This document shows positions 1 to 11,763 of a DNA stretch of 64,000 bases, piece by piece (position 1 is the first letter of the stretch; every line of letters starts with the position of its first letter). Source of the DNA: CAYRPN01 sp964426135 (GTDB lineage Bacteria > Planctomycetota > Phycisphaerae > Phycisphaerales > Phycisphaeraceae); contig CAYRPN010000012.1 in the NCBI GenBank assembly GCA_964426135.1, positions 9,459 through 73,458 of the forward strand, read 5' to 3'. Both the position numbers and the translations under genes were made by a program. Under the pieces are notes generated by a model that worked only from the letters and a program-made list of their open reading frames with translations, was not told where the DNA came from and did not search any database.

Positions 1-2161
1 CGATGCGGCTGAGCACCGCGTGCTGCTGATCGGTCAGGCCTTCGCGGTCGATGAGTTTCTCCAGCACTTCGATGTCGGTGGAAGGAACGGAAGGCGTGCC
101 CGAGGCTGCGCCGCCGCGGGTTTTCTTGACGATGGGCAGGCCCAGTTCCTTGAACAGCACGTCGCCAAGCTGCCTGGGCGAATCGATGTTGAAGTCGTGC
201 CCAACCGCTTCGAGAATCTTGTCCTTGAGCACGACGATGCGCTCGTTCAGGCCTGCGGCCTGTCGGTCTAGCTCGTCCGGATCGACACGGATGCCGTGGT
301 ATTCCATTTCCACCAGCACTTCGATCAGCGGCATCTCCAGCGTGTTGACGAGCTGTTCCAGGCCCATCACGCGCAGCTTCGGCGCCAGCTCCTCGTAGAG
401 CCTCAGCGCCATGTCCGCGTCTTCCGCGGCGTAGGGCACGATCTCATTCAGCGGCACCATGTCCATCGTGCGCTGCCCCCTGCCGCGCGGCGCGGGGATG
501 CCCGCCGACTTTGATTTGCCTTCGCCGATCAGCTTGCTGATGGGAATCATCTTGTGCTTGAGCATGGTGTCGGCGAGGAAATCGAGGCCGTGCGCGGGCG
601 TGCCGATCATGTGCGTGGCGATCATCGAGTCGAACGCGATGCCCTGCATGTCGATGCCCGCGTGGCGCAGCACGAGCGCGTCGTACTTCAGGTTGTGCCC
701 GCACTTGGGAATCGCCGGGTCCTCCAGCACGGGTTTCAGTGCGGCGATCACCGCGGCCGTATCGAGATGCGTGTCCTGCTCGGGCGATTTCATCGGCACA
801 TACACGCCGTGGCCTGATTTCCAGGCGAAGGACGCGCCGCATGGTTCAGCGGAATGGCCAAGGCCGATGGTCTCGGTATCGACGGAGATCATCTTCTGCT
901 GGCGCAGCGTGGCGACGAGATCGTTGAGGTCGGCGCGGGTGAGAATGCCGCGATAATCGAAGTTCGCGGCCACGGTGTGTCCGGGCGGAACGACATCACC
1001 CTCCGTGGATTTCTCCGCGGTATCGCTGCCCATGTCGAAGAGCGCGGAGGGAAAGAGCGGATCCTGCGGCGGTGCAGCGGCTTTCGCCTTGCCGCGCGGT
1101 TTCTTCCCCGGCGCGGCGGGCATGGGAAAGAGCGTGTTGCTTTCTTCTTCGGCGACAGGTTCCGCAGAATCGCCTGACTCGTCGGCAATCACTTCCCCTG
1201 TCGCCTCGTTGCGAATCGCGCCGGCCTGCGAACTTGCCTCACGCGCGGGCGACCCGCTTCTGCCCGCAGCCGGCGCTCCCTTCGCCAAAAGGTTCTCAAT
1301 GTCGCGCTGGAATCGGCGGAACCCCATCTCCTGGAAAAACGCCTTGAGTCCCGCCGCGTCGATGCCGCCGACTTTCGCCTTGTTCAAGTCGAAATCGAGC
1401 GCCACGTCGTCCTTGAGCGTGACCAGCGTGCGCGACAGCGCCAGGTGGGCGCGTGCCTTCTCGAGATTCTCCTTCCGCTTGCCCTTGATCTTGTCGAGGT
1501 TGGCATAGATGCCATCGACGGAGCCATATTCCTGCAGGAGTTGGGCCGCGGTTTTCGGGCCGACGCCGTCGACGCCCGGCACGTTGTCCACGCTGTCGCC
1601 CATGAGCGTGAGCATGTCGATCACCTGTGCCGGCGACACGCCCTTGTTCGCCTTGAGCCAGGCTTCGTCGATCGTCGTGTCGGTGTGGATATCGAACATC
1701 TTGATGCGATCGCTGAGCAACTGCTCCAGGTCTTTGTCCTTGGACACGACGCGGATGTCCACATCCTTGCACGCCGGGTCGGCGACGACGCGATGGGCGA
1801 TGGTCGCGATCACGTCGTCCGCCTCGGCGCCGGTGATCCCGATGATCGGGATGCCGAACATCTTCGTCATCTGCAGAATGCGCTGAATCTGCGGCCCCAG
1901 GTCCTCCGGCGCCGCCTCGCGCGTGGCTTTGTACGCCGGGTACAGCTCGTCGCGGAACGTTTTGCCCGGCATGTCGATCGCCATCACCACGTAGGCCGGG
2001 TGAAACTGCTGGAACAGTTTGATGAGCATGCCCGCGAAGCCGAAGACGGCATGCGTGGATTCGCCGGTGACGGGCGAGTTCATGCCGCCGCGGATGGCGA
2101 AGTACGCGCGGAAAATCTGCGCGTGGCCGTCGATGAGGTAGAGGGTTGATCCGGAAGACAT
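1..2161 (-). CDS. polA: DNA polymerase I, 5' part of the gene (continues beyond the window start)
   Basis: The first 720 codons are visible; the polymerase palm and fingers lie outside the window. The N-terminal part is the 5'-3' exonuclease (starts MSSGSTLYLIDGHAQIFRAY; metal-binding stretches such as DKDLEQLL and GDSVDNVPGV). An Ala/Pro/Lys-rich linker follows at about residues 310-370. The 3'-5' exonuclease then has its three acidic motifs intact (SVDTET, GHNLKYDA, YAAEDAD), so proofreading is predicted to be active. The visible end (LEMPLIEVLVEMEYHGIRVD) starts the polymerase domain. The ATG at 2161 has no Shine-Dalgarno; a perfect TATAAT lies 6 nt upstream. Role: lagging-strand maturation and repair synthesis. 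Confidence 0.96.
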   Translation of the reverse strand, partial: MSSGSTLYLIDGHAQIFRAYFAIRGGMNSPVTGESTHAVFGFAGMLIKLFQQFHPAYVVMAIDMPGKTFRDELYPAYKATREAAPEDLGPQIQRILQMTKMFGIPIIGITGAEADDVIATIAHRVVADPACKDVDIRVVSKDKDLEQLLSDRIKMFDIHTDTTIDEAWLKANKGVSPAQVIDMLTLMGDSVDNVPGVDGVGPKTAAQLLQEYGSVDGIYANLDKIKGKRKENLEKARAHLALSRTLVTLKDDVALDFDLNKAKVGGIDAAGLKAFFQEMGFRRFQRDIENLLAKGAPAAGRSGSPAREASSQAGAIRNEATGEVIADESGDSAEPVAEEESNTLFPMPAAPGKKPRGKAKAAAPPQDPLFPSALFDMGSDTAEKSTEGDVVPPGHTVAANFDYRGILTRADLNDLVATLRQQKMISVDTETIGLGHSAEPCGASFAWKSGHGVYVPMKSPEQDTHLDTAAVIAALKPVLEDPAIPKCGHNLKYDALVLRHAGIDMQGIAFDSMIATHMIGTPAHGLDFLADTMLKHKMIPISKLIGEGKSKSAGIPAPRGRGQRTMDMVPLNEIVPYAAEDADMALRLYEELAPKLRVMGLEQLVNTLEMPLIEVLVEMEYHGIRVDPDELDRQAAGLNERIVVLKDKILEAVGHDFNIDSPRQLGDVLFKELGLPIVKKTRGGAASGTPSVPSTDIEVLEKLIDREGLTDQQHAVLSRI

Positions 2162-2167
2162 GGCCGG

Positions 2168-2173
2168 ATTATA
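2168..2173 (-). promoter_or_regulatory. polA -10 box, leaderless type
   Basis: On the minus strand this reads TATAAT and ends 6 nt before the polA ATG. With that spacing transcription would begin at or within a few nt of the start codon. No convincing -35 was seen. The assignment is inference from sequence. Confidence 0.55.
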
Positions 2174-2213
2174 CGAAGGGCTGAATGGAGTCGGAGAGGA
2201 CGGAGCGGAGAAC

Positions 2214-2375
2214 CACAAAGGACACCAAGACACGAAGGACACGAAGAAGAGAGTAGAAGGGTCAAGTCGAGAGAAAGGGGAACTGAGATAAACCCACGAT
2301 CGTGTCCGCGCTTTCCCCTTCACCGATCTATGAATCCCTCTTCTTCGTGTCCTTCGTGATTTGGTGTCCTTCGTG
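2214..2375. repeat. Inverted pair of GACACGAAGGACACGAAG word repeats
   Basis: The left arm (2214-2250) is a degenerate tandem of the word ACACGAAGGACACGAAGAAG; the right arm (2338-2375) is its imperfect reverse complement. A smaller inner pair is visible (GAAAGGGG near 2272, CCCCTT near 2315). A degenerate copy of the word recurs at 63740-63772. The rest of the polA-pyrF gap (to 2486) is a pyrimidine run of CTACCTCCTCTACTTCC units directly against the pyrF ATG; no gene is visible in the gap. Confidence 0.7.
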
Positions 2376-2486
2376 ATTCCGCCCGGCCTGAATCCGCACA
2401 CAGCCCGAATCCGCACTTGATGCATACCTTCGACTCCTTTACCTTCTCTACCTCCTCTACTTCCTCTACCTCCCTCTCTCCTCCCC

Positions 2487-3428
2487 ATGACTCACTTCGC
2501 CGACCGTCTGCTCGCCGCGTGCAAAGCCAAGGGCTCGCCTATCTGCGTGGGCCTCGATCCTGTCTACGAGAAGTTGCCCGCGGAACTTCTCGAACGCGAC
2601 GACCTGAGCGATATGGCTGACGGCGACTGCACCGAAATGGAGCGGCGGGCGCTGGCGATTCACGACTATTGCAGCGAGGTGATCCGCGCCGTGGCCGCCC
2701 ACGTGCCGTGCGTGAAACTGCAGTCGGCGTGCTTCGAGCGATACCGCACCATCGGCTGCGAAATCTTCCACTCGCTCATCGAGCAGGCGCGCGACGCAGG
2801 CCTGATCGTCATCAGCGACGTGAAACGCAACGACATCGGCATCAGCGCGGAGCACTACGCCGCCGGCTGCCTGAGCGATCCGAAAAAGAAATGGCTCAGC
2901 GAGGAAGAGCCTGCGGTCGGGCCGGATGCGGTGACGATCAACTCGTACCTGGGCGCGGATGGGGTCGAGCCGTTCACCAAAGTGGCCGCCGCCGAGGGCA
3001 AGGGCGTCTTCGCGCTGGTGCGCACCAGCAACCCCAGCGGCGACGCGATCCAGAGTTTGCTCCTGCAGAACGGCGACACGGTGGCGCAGGCGATGGCGCG
3101 GTTGATTGCGAAGCTCGGCGAATCCACGGTTGGCAAGAGCAGCTACAGCCTGCTCGGCGCGGTGGTCGGCGCAACGAAGGTCGCGGATGCCGCCCGCTTG
3201 CGCGAACTGATGCCGCGGCAAATTTTCCTGGTGCCCGGCTTCGGCGCTCAGGGCGGCAAGGCGGATGACGTGAAGGCCTGCTTCAACAGCGACGGGCAAG
3301 GCGCGATCATCACCGCGAGCCGGTCTGTGATTTTCGCTTATGAAAAGGACAAGGACGGGCCGTGGCAGAAAGCGGTGGAGAAGGCGGCGATTGAGATGAA
3401 GAGGGAAGTGAACGCGGTGATGGGGTGA
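2487..3428 (+). CDS. pyrF: Orotidine 5'-phosphate decarboxylase, type 2
   Basis: Converts OMP to UMP, the last step of pyrimidine synthesis. At 313 aa it matches the longer type-2 PyrF family rather than the ~230-aa E. coli form. The catalytic signature ISDVKRNDIG is present at about residues 110-120, with an early GLDP substrate loop (ICVGLDPVYEKLP) and a C-terminal phosphate-binding region around LVPGFGAQGG. The ATG follows a CT-rich repeat with no Shine-Dalgarno. It stands alone, divergent from polA. Confidence 0.95.
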   Translation: MTHFADRLLAACKAKGSPICVGLDPVYEKLPAELLERDDLSDMADGDCTEMERRALAIHDYCSEVIRAVAAHVPCVKLQSACFERYRTIGCEIFHSLIEQARDAGLIVISDVKRNDIGISAEHYAAGCLSDPKKKWLSEEEPAVGPDAVTINSYLGADGVEPFTKVAAAEGKGVFALVRTSNPSGDAIQSLLLQNGDTVAQAMARLIAKLGESTVGKSSYSLLGAVVGATKVADAARLRELMPRQIFLVPGFGAQGGKADDVKACFNSDGQGAIITASRSVIFAYEKDKDGPWQKAVEKAAIEMKREVNAVMG

Positions 3429-3469
3429 GGCGAACGAGGAAATCGACATTCCAAACCTGGTTGCCGAAT

Positions 3470-4099
3470 TCACTTGGGCTCGCCAATAATCTCCACGTCG
3501 ACCGTGAGTCCACTGGGATATTCAACAAACCGGTTCGGACGCCAGCGCCCCGTTTTTCGAGGTTCAGAAACGCGAATGGCATCCCGGCCAGTAATGCCGA
3601 GGGTGGTTGCCAAGGCGCCTACTCGCCCGATGCATGCCTTCTCGGTTCGCCCCACCACCGCGTAATGAGCAGAGGGGATGAGCACAAGCGAAAACGACTC
3701 CGAAGAGTCGATATGCTCGACGGAAAAAACATCGCGGACAACGCTGGTCCAAAGGCGATATCCCTCGGACGTGAAATCAAGCGAACCATCAACAAGGTGT
3801 GGATTCTCGGGAGCCTCAAGGCATGAGGAAGTCTGTCGACGGACCTGCTCCTGAATGAGGTCGGCAACCGTCAGCACCGTCAGCCATCCTCTGTCGACGC
3901 ACCTTTTGATCGTCTTCAAGTAACCGTTGAGCGATAGGACGAATGGTAGTTCTTCTTCGCTGTAAATCGATTGCGCATCGGCCGCGATCGTTTCGGGACT
4001 GCCCCCGCTTGCATAACCAACGTAGACGAAAATATCCCACTCATCCGACTTAAGTCCGTGCCGGCGAAGCGACTGGTCTGCGTGCGGATGTCGTGACAT
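3470..4099 (-). CDS. Hypothetical protein
   Basis: A 209-aa soluble protein with no signal peptide or membrane segment and no family I recognise. It is rich in acidic and aromatic residues (for example SDEWDIFVYVGYASGG near the N-terminus) and ends in a possible beta-rich segment (YPSGLTVDVEIIGEP). Base composition is less GC-rich and codon use less biased than in pyrF and rsfS, which suggests relatively recent acquisition. It is convergent with pyrF and upstream of rsfS on the same strand. No Shine-Dalgarno is evident. Confidence 0.6.
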   Translation of the reverse strand: MSRHPHADQSLRRHGLKSDEWDIFVYVGYASGGSPETIAADAQSIYSEEELPFVLSLNGYLKTIKRCVDRGWLTVLTVADLIQEQVRRQTSSCLEAPENPHLVDGSLDFTSEGYRLWTSVVRDVFSVEHIDSSESFSLVLIPSAHYAVVGRTEKACIGRVGALATTLGITGRDAIRVSEPRKTGRWRPNRFVEYPSGLTVDVEIIGEPK

Positions 4100-4153
4100 A
4101 GGCTATTCGATCGCGTCGGGCCGAATACGGCCCGGCTCGCTGCGGAGTTTCGC

Positions 4154-4708
4154 TCACCGTTTCCACTTCACCTGCGGACAATCGCCCCACATCATTTCCA
4201 GGTCGTAGTACGCGCGGGCCTGCGGTTCGAAGAGATGAATGACGACTTCGACCAGGTCGATCACGACCCAGGTGGTGCGCTCGTCCAGTTCCTTGCCATA
4301 GACGCCCATGTTCTGCGCCTTGGCTAGTTCGCGCAGGTCGTCAGCCACCGAGCGCATCTGGCGATCGCTGGTGCCGCTGGCGATGACCACGAAATCCATC
4401 ACATCGCTCTTGCCCTGCGTGTCGAAGATGACGACGTTGTCGCAGTGCAGATCGCTCATCAGCCGGGCGGCGTCGATGGCGAACTTCTTCGCGCCGACGG
4501 CGGCGGCGGCGCGGGCCGCTCCCCCGGTGCCGGAGCGAGCGCGCTTGACGACAGCGGCCTTGGAATCGCTGGGGATTTCAGCCGGGCCGCGCTTGCGCGG
4601 GGCGGCGGACTTTCGACCGGCGGGCTTCTTCGAGGAAAGTTTCTTCGAGGATTGCTTCTTCGGTGTCGGTCTGACGGCGCTGGATTTCTTGGAACGCGGA
4701 TTTGGCAT
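4154..4708 (-). CDS. rsfS: Ribosomal silencing factor RsfS (DUF143/Iojap family)
   Basis: Binds ribosomal protein uL14 and blocks subunit joining in stationary phase. The RsfS domain fills the C-terminal ~110 residues: LHCDNVVIFDTQGKSDVMDF, then a VIASGTSDRQ segment and a C-terminal YYDLEMMWGD stretch, all typical. The first ~70 residues are a Lys/Ser/Pro/Arg-rich tail absent from most family members. I chose the ATG at 4708, where the basic tail starts and a TACACT box sits 6 nt upstream; an in-frame ATG at 4822 would add unrelated sequence. It follows hppA on the same strand. Confidence 0.88.
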   Translation of the reverse strand: MPNPRSKKSSAVRPTPKKQSSKKLSSKKPAGRKSAAPRKRGPAEIPSDSKAAVVKRARSGTGGAARAAAAVGAKKFAIDAARLMSDLHCDNVVIFDTQGKSDVMDFVVIASGTSDRQMRSVADDLRELAKAQNMGVYGKELDERTTWVVIDLVEVVIHLFEPQARAYYDLEMMWGDCPQVKWKR

Positions 4709-4714
4709 GTGGAG

Positions 4715-4720
4715 AGTGTA
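4715..4720 (-). promoter_or_regulatory. rsfS -10-like box, leaderless type
   Basis: The minus strand reads TACACT ending 6 nt before the chosen ATG. It matches the arrangement at polA, the ilvB leader and hemL in this window. No clear -35. Confidence 0.45.
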
Positions 4721-4850
4721 GCGTGATTGAGCGGTCAGCGGTCGGGCCGATTCCCCATCCGCGCCCGCCTCAGATCCATGGTCATTCGTCCAGACGCCTG
4801 CGGCGTTTCCGCTAAACATCAAGACCTGCTCGGCACCTGGGGCAATGGCG

Positions 4851-7544
<2,694 letters not shown>

Positions 7545-7670
7545 CTGCGTGCCTCCACAAATCGACTCGAATGACATTTCTGACGCCGAGGAACCTAAAT
7601 GGGGGTGCCCCAGGCATCACAGCCTCGGGACCATTGCTCATTCATCGGCAGAACGGGCCGCAATATAGGG

Positions 7671-7699
7671 AAAAAGAACCTCCCGATGCAAACGGGAGG
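7671..7699 (-). terminator. Rho-independent terminator downstream of rpsU
   Basis: On the minus strand a 7-bp perfect stem CCTCCCG/CGGGAGG with a 7-nt loop is followed by TTCTTTTT. It lies ~270 nt beyond the rpsU stop, so the rpsU transcript probably has a long 3' tail or a small unannotated RNA ends here. Confidence 0.7.
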
Positions 7700-7936
7700 T
7701 GGATGAAAGCCGGTGAAGTCTCGTGTCGGAAAGGCAATCCGAGAGGGACCGACGGCAACGAAGCGATGGAAACCTTCCCGATGAAAGGAATTCAAGGCAT
7801 GAAACCCATCGCGCTGGGCATGACCATTGCCAGCGCACCGACAAGTCTCCGCCTGTCGACAGGGTCGCGGCGAACCGAGTCACCGGAAAATGCTGACCGA
7901 ATACCGCGCTGGAATCCGCGCGGCAAATGGAAGCGT

Positions 7937-7954
7937 GCGGCCGGAAACGGCCGC
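7937..7954 (-). other. Perfect hairpin just after the rpsU stop
   Basis: A 7-bp GC stem, GCGGCCG/CGGCCGC. The plus strand has a GAAA loop; the minus-strand transcript would carry TTTC. It begins 12 nt past the rpsU stop codon. No T-run follows, so it could be an RNA-stabilising 3' hairpin. Confidence 0.45.
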
Positions 7955-7966
7955 GGCAACACTCGA

Positions 7967-8248
7967 TTACCGCATACCGCCGCCACCCATCGGGCCGCGA
8001 CGCGGCGGCTTGCGCTCGCCGTCTTCGCCGCGACCGGGGCCGCCGGGACCGCCGGGGAACGGCATGCCCAGCGGATTGACGCGTTTGAACGACTTGCGGG
8101 CGGCCCGGCGCTTGCGCTCGCTGGGCTTCTCATAGTAAGCCTGGCGCTTCACGTCCTTGGTCAGACCTTCCTTCTCGCACATCTTCTTGAAACGGCGGAG
8201 CATCTGCTCAGCGGACTCACCAGCGCGGGCTTTGATTCGAATGGCCAT
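7967..8248 (-). CDS. rpsU: 30S ribosomal protein bS21
   Basis: Small-subunit protein near the anti-Shine-Dalgarno region. Residues 1-~62 are a standard bS21 core (MAIRIKARAGESAEQMLRRF, then basic helices ending KRRAARKSFKRVNP). The last ~30 residues are a Gly/Pro/Arg tail (GGPGGPGRGEDGER, RRGPMGGGGMR), making it 93 aa against about 70 in E. coli. The start has AGGAG six nt upstream. It is monocistronic with a terminator-like hairpin downstream. Confidence 0.95.
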   Translation of the reverse strand: MAIRIKARAGESAEQMLRRFKKMCEKEGLTKDVKRQAYYEKPSERKRRAARKSFKRVNPLGMPFPGGPGGPGRGEDGERKPPRRGPMGGGGMR

Positions 8249-8345
8249 GAGAACTCCTGATGTTCTGTTTTTGGAAGCCCCGCATTATGACGACAACGCC
8301 GGGAGTTGGCAAGTTTGAGGGCGGGGGTTTCAGGGTAAAACCATT

Positions 8346-8429
8346 TGGGAGGGCGAGGCTCCTGCCGAGCCGCGAACAACCTCGTGCGCCCGCAGTTCTT
8401 CGCGGCTCGGCGGGAGCCTCGCCCTCCCA
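8346..8429. repeat. Inverted repeat with ~31-bp arms
   Basis: Arms 8346-8376 and 8399-8429 are reverse complements (TGGGAGGGCGAGGCTCC at the outer end) with one visible mismatch and a 22-nt loop. It lies between the divergent rpsU and D-lactate dehydrogenase genes. Confidence 0.85.
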
Positions 8430-8520
8430 GTTTCAATCGCCCCGTTGTCGCCGCGCTTCACACACCTCGGCGCGAGACTTGGATAATCTGTTCATCCTCC
8501 CTCGCAACACGGAGCCGCCC

Positions 8521-9534
8521 ATGAAAGTCGCCGTTGTCAGCGCCAAATCGTACGACCGCCAGTTCCTCGCAGCCGCCAACCAGGCGACCGGCCGGCCCGC
8601 CGCGCATGAGTTGCATTTTCTGGAACCCCGCCTGACGGACGAGACGCTCGCCATCGCCAATGGCTACCCCGCCATCTGCGCGTTTGTCAACGATGTGCTC
8701 GACGGCCCGATCCTGCGCCACCTCCACGCGGGCGGACTCCGCCACATCGCGCTGAGATGCGCGGGCTTCAACAATGTCGACCTCGACGTGGCGGAACAAC
8801 TGGGCATCCGCGTCGCCCGCGTGCCGGCTTATTCGCCCTTCGGAGTCGCCGAGCACACCCTCGCACTGATCCTCACGCTCAACCGCAAAACCCACCGCGC
8901 CTTCAACCGCGTCCGCGAAGGCAATTTCTCCCTCGAAGGCCTGCTCGGTTTCGAACTGCGAGGCAAGACCGCCGGCGTCGTGGGCACCGGCAAGATCGGC
9001 GCGATTGTCTGCCGACTCCTGACTGCTTTCGGGTGCAAGGTGCTGGCGGTGGACCAGACGCCCGATCCGTTTCTGGCTGCGGAGGGCGTGCAGTTCGTCG
9101 ACCTCGACACGCTGTTCCGCAAGTGCGACATCATCTCGCTGCACTGTCCGCTCACGCCGCAGACGCACCACCTGATCAACGCCGAATCGATCGCGAAAAT
9201 GAAGCCGGGCGTCATGCTGATCAACACGGGCCGCGGCGCCCTGGTCAGCGCCCAGGCCGTCACGCAGGGCCTCAAGAACGGGCAGATCGGCTACCTGGGC
9301 CTGGATGTTTACGAGGAGGAAGCCGATCTTTTTTTCGAGGATCTCTCCGGCGAAGTGATCCAGGACGATGTCTTCATGCGCCTCGTCACATTCCCCAACG
9401 TGATCGTGACCGCCCACCAGGCGTTCTTCACGCAGCACGCGCTGGAGGAAATAGCGAGGACGACGATTGCCAATCTTTCGGCGCTGGAAAGAGGCGAGGC
9501 GTGTGCGAATGAGGTGAAGGGCAAGAAGAAATAG
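8521..9534 (+). CDS. ldhA: D-lactate dehydrogenase, 2-hydroxyacid dehydrogenase family
   Basis: NAD-dependent interconversion of pyruvate and D-lactate in the cytoplasm. The 337-aa protein has the Rossmann motif VVGTGKIGA at about residue 150, the catalytic Arg in NTGRGALVSA, and the catalytic His in TAHQAFFTQHAL near the C-terminus, which is characteristic of LdhA. The start MKVAVVSAKSYDRQF at 8521 has GGAG 8 nt upstream; the open frame extends upstream through the palindrome at 8346 but that part is not conserved-looking. A GATAAT-like -10 lies around 8478. Confidence 0.9.
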   Translation: MKVAVVSAKSYDRQFLAAANQATGRPAAHELHFLEPRLTDETLAIANGYPAICAFVNDVLDGPILRHLHAGGLRHIALRCAGFNNVDLDVAEQLGIRVARVPAYSPFGVAEHTLALILTLNRKTHRAFNRVREGNFSLEGLLGFELRGKTAGVVGTGKIGAIVCRLLTAFGCKVLAVDQTPDPFLAAEGVQFVDLDTLFRKCDIISLHCPLTPQTHHLINAESIAKMKPGVMLINTGRGALVSAQAVTQGLKNGQIGYLGLDVYEEEADLFFEDLSGEVIQDDVFMRLVTFPNVIVTAHQAFFTQHALEEIARTTIANLSALERGEACANEVKGKKK

Positions 9535-9593
9535 CGAGGAGAGTCGGGAATCGGGAATCGGGTGCCGAATCCCGATTCCCCCATCCCCACTCT

Positions 9594-11747
9594 TTAACTC
9601 CGCTTGAACTGCTTCTCCAACTCGCGCAGCGAAACGCGGATGGCGGTCGGCCTTCCGTGCGGGCAGTTGCTGGCTCGCTCGATCTCCTGGCGCTGCTCCA
9701 GCAGCGATGCCAGTTCCTCCGCGGTGAGTTTGTCGCCCGCCTTGACCGCCGCCTTGCACGCCATCATGTCCAGCACTTCGTGCAACGCCGCTTCCAGCGA
9801 CGTGGGCGTCGTGGCGTCCAGTTTTTCCTCATCCGCCTGATCGAGCAGTTCGGTGATGAAATCCGCCGGCTCCACCTTGCGGTCGAAGAGGAACGTCGGG
9901 AACGCATGCACCGCGATCGTGGCGGGCCCCATCGGCTCCGCCTCGATGCCGATCTTCTCCAGCAACGGCTTCAAACCTTCCAACAATGCTTGCCTCTTCG
10001 CGCTGGCGGTCACCGTGATGGGCATGAGCAGTCGCTGGCTTTCAAGATTGCGCGACAGCACGCGGCTGCGCAGTTGCTCGAACATGACGCGCTCGTGCAA
10101 GGCATGCTGATCGATGATGACGATGCCGTTCTCATCTTCCGTGACGAGATAGCTCTTGTGCACCTGCAGCACGCCGAAGGATCGCAGCACCGGCGGCACC
10201 AGCGAGCCGGACTCTGCGAGTCCGGTCTTCTCCGATAAATGCTCGCGCGCGACCTGCGGATCGGTCTCCGCCATCGCCTTGCGAACCTCCTGGTAAACGA
10301 AGCCTTTCTGCACCGGGGCCATGCGGCGGAAATAATCGACGAAGGAATCCACGTTGTTGCCCGCGCCCGACTGGCTGCCCGCGTGCGTTTGGCTTGCCGG
10401 GGCTGCGGGATCGGCGGTGCGGAAACCCCCAGCCGGTCCGGCACTGGCGCCCGCGCGATTTTCAATGCCAGGAAAACGCGATGCATCCCAGTTCGCCGGC
10501 GAAAGCGCGGCTGCGGAATCCGCGCTGATGTGCGAGGGCGCAGCCACGGGCGACGCACTGCCCGACGATGCGAAGGACGCTGGCGTGAACGGCGAACCGC
10601 CGCCGGTGGTTTCGTTCGCGGCTCCCAGCGTGCCCGCGCCGCTCAGTTCCACCGCGCGATCCGCGAAGATCGTCGCACTGGGCGTCAGGTCCGTGCCCAG
10701 CAACCGCGTACGGATCGCCGTCAGCACCAGCCCGTGCAGTCGGCTGCCTTCGAGGAAGCGCACCTCCGACTTGGCGGGATGCACATTGACGTCGACCAGC
10801 GTCGGATCGATTTCGATAAACACCACCGCCACCGGTTGCCGGTCCGGCGGCACCAGTCCGCGGTAAGCCTCCTTGATCGCATGCGAAAGACTGCGGTCAC
10901 GAATGTGCCGGCCGTTGACGAAGATGTACTGAAACTTGGCCGTGGCCCGGGCGATGACGGGCAGGCCGGCGAGGCCCCAGATGGAGGATGAGGAGGTGAG
11001 GGGGTGAGTGGGTGAGGGGGTGATGGATTCTTCCCCTTGGCCCTTGGCCCTTGGCCCTTGGCCCTCGAACTCCAGCAGCCCCTCATCCAGTTCCTTGCCC
11101 AGCAACTCCACGCAACGCTGCCTGCGCGAGTTCGTCGCAGCCACGTCGAGCGTTTTGCGCCCGTTGTGTGTCAGCGTGAACCCCACGTGCGGGTACGCCA
11201 TGGCAATGCGGTGGATCACCTCGGCGATGTGCCCGAACTCGGCGGAGGCCGTGCGCATGAACTTGCGGCGGGCGGGCGTGTTGAAGAAAAGATCGCGAAC
11301 CTCGATGGTCGTCCCGGCGGCGCAGGCAGCCGGCGCGACGGCACTGACCTCGTCGCCGCTGACTTCGATCATCGCGCCCGCCTCGGCGAGCGTGCCATCC
11401 ACCGTCGCACGGCTGGTGATGCGCAGCCGGCTGATGCTGGCAACCGACGCCAGCGCTTCGCCGCGGAAGCCCAGCGTATCGATCGCGCCCAGATCCTCGC
11501 TCGTCTCCAACTTGCTCGTGGCGTGTGCGGCAATCGCCAGGGGCAGTTCGTCGGCCGGAATGCCCACGCCGTCGTCGCTGATGCGGATCAGTTGCTGGCC
11601 GCCTTCTTCGATCGCGATCTCGATGCGCGACGCGCCGGCATCGAGGCTGTTTTCCAACAGTTCCTTGGCGACGCTGGCGGGACGCTCGATCACCTCGCCG
11701 GCGGCAATCTGGTTGATCAGCAATGGCGAAAGCTTTCGGATCGGCAT
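9594..11747 (-). CDS. mutL: DNA mismatch repair protein MutL (endonuclease type)
   Basis: A 717-aa GHKL ATPase. The N-terminal motifs are ELLENSLDAGA, SDDGVGIP and LGFRGEALAS. The C-terminal domain has the metal-binding nuclease motif DQHALHERVMFE, plus ACKAAVKAGDKL and CPHGRPT, so this is the nicking MutL of bacteria without MutH. A Ser/Ala/Gly-rich linker spans roughly 370-480. Around residues 226-256 the ATPase region carries an unusual insert, GQGPRAKGQGEESITPSP and onward, encoded by tandem CCCTTGGCCC words like those at 49656-49781. The start at 11747 is set by homology; TACCAT lies 6 nt upstream. Divergent from rsmA. Confidence 0.96.
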   Translation of the reverse strand: MPIRKLSPLLINQIAAGEVIERPASVAKELLENSLDAGASRIEIAIEEGGQQLIRISDDGVGIPADELPLAIAAHATSKLETSEDLGAIDTLGFRGEALASVASISRLRITSRATVDGTLAEAGAMIEVSGDEVSAVAPAACAAGTTIEVRDLFFNTPARRKFMRTASAEFGHIAEVIHRIAMAYPHVGFTLTHNGRKTLDVAATNSRRQRCVELLGKELDEGLLEFEGQGPRAKGQGEESITPSPTHPLTSSSSIWGLAGLPVIARATAKFQYIFVNGRHIRDRSLSHAIKEAYRGLVPPDRQPVAVVFIEIDPTLVDVNVHPAKSEVRFLEGSRLHGLVLTAIRTRLLGTDLTPSATIFADRAVELSGAGTLGAANETTGGGSPFTPASFASSGSASPVAAPSHISADSAAALSPANWDASRFPGIENRAGASAGPAGGFRTADPAAPASQTHAGSQSGAGNNVDSFVDYFRRMAPVQKGFVYQEVRKAMAETDPQVAREHLSEKTGLAESGSLVPPVLRSFGVLQVHKSYLVTEDENGIVIIDQHALHERVMFEQLRSRVLSRNLESQRLLMPITVTASAKRQALLEGLKPLLEKIGIEAEPMGPATIAVHAFPTFLFDRKVEPADFITELLDQADEEKLDATTPTSLEAALHEVLDMMACKAAVKAGDKLTAEELASLLEQRQEIERASNCPHGRPTAIRVSLRELEKQFKRS
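10978..11070. repeat. Tandem-word insert inside the mutL coding sequence
   Basis: The plus strand shows a GGTGAGGGGGTGAGTGGG tract followed by four CCCTTGG units. The reading frame is kept, adding ~30 low-complexity residues to MutL. The CCCTTGGCCC word also forms both arms of the intergenic palindrome at 49656-49781. Confidence 0.75.
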
Positions 11748-11763
11748 CGCGGTATGGTAGCGA

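Larger units (their letters stand above)
7545..7966. other. Gap of ~420 bp between hppA and rpsU
   Basis: No convincing gene. It holds two hairpins on the rpsU downstream side (7671-7699 and 7937-7954). The remaining sequence shows no recognised family of RNA. Confidence 0.5.
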
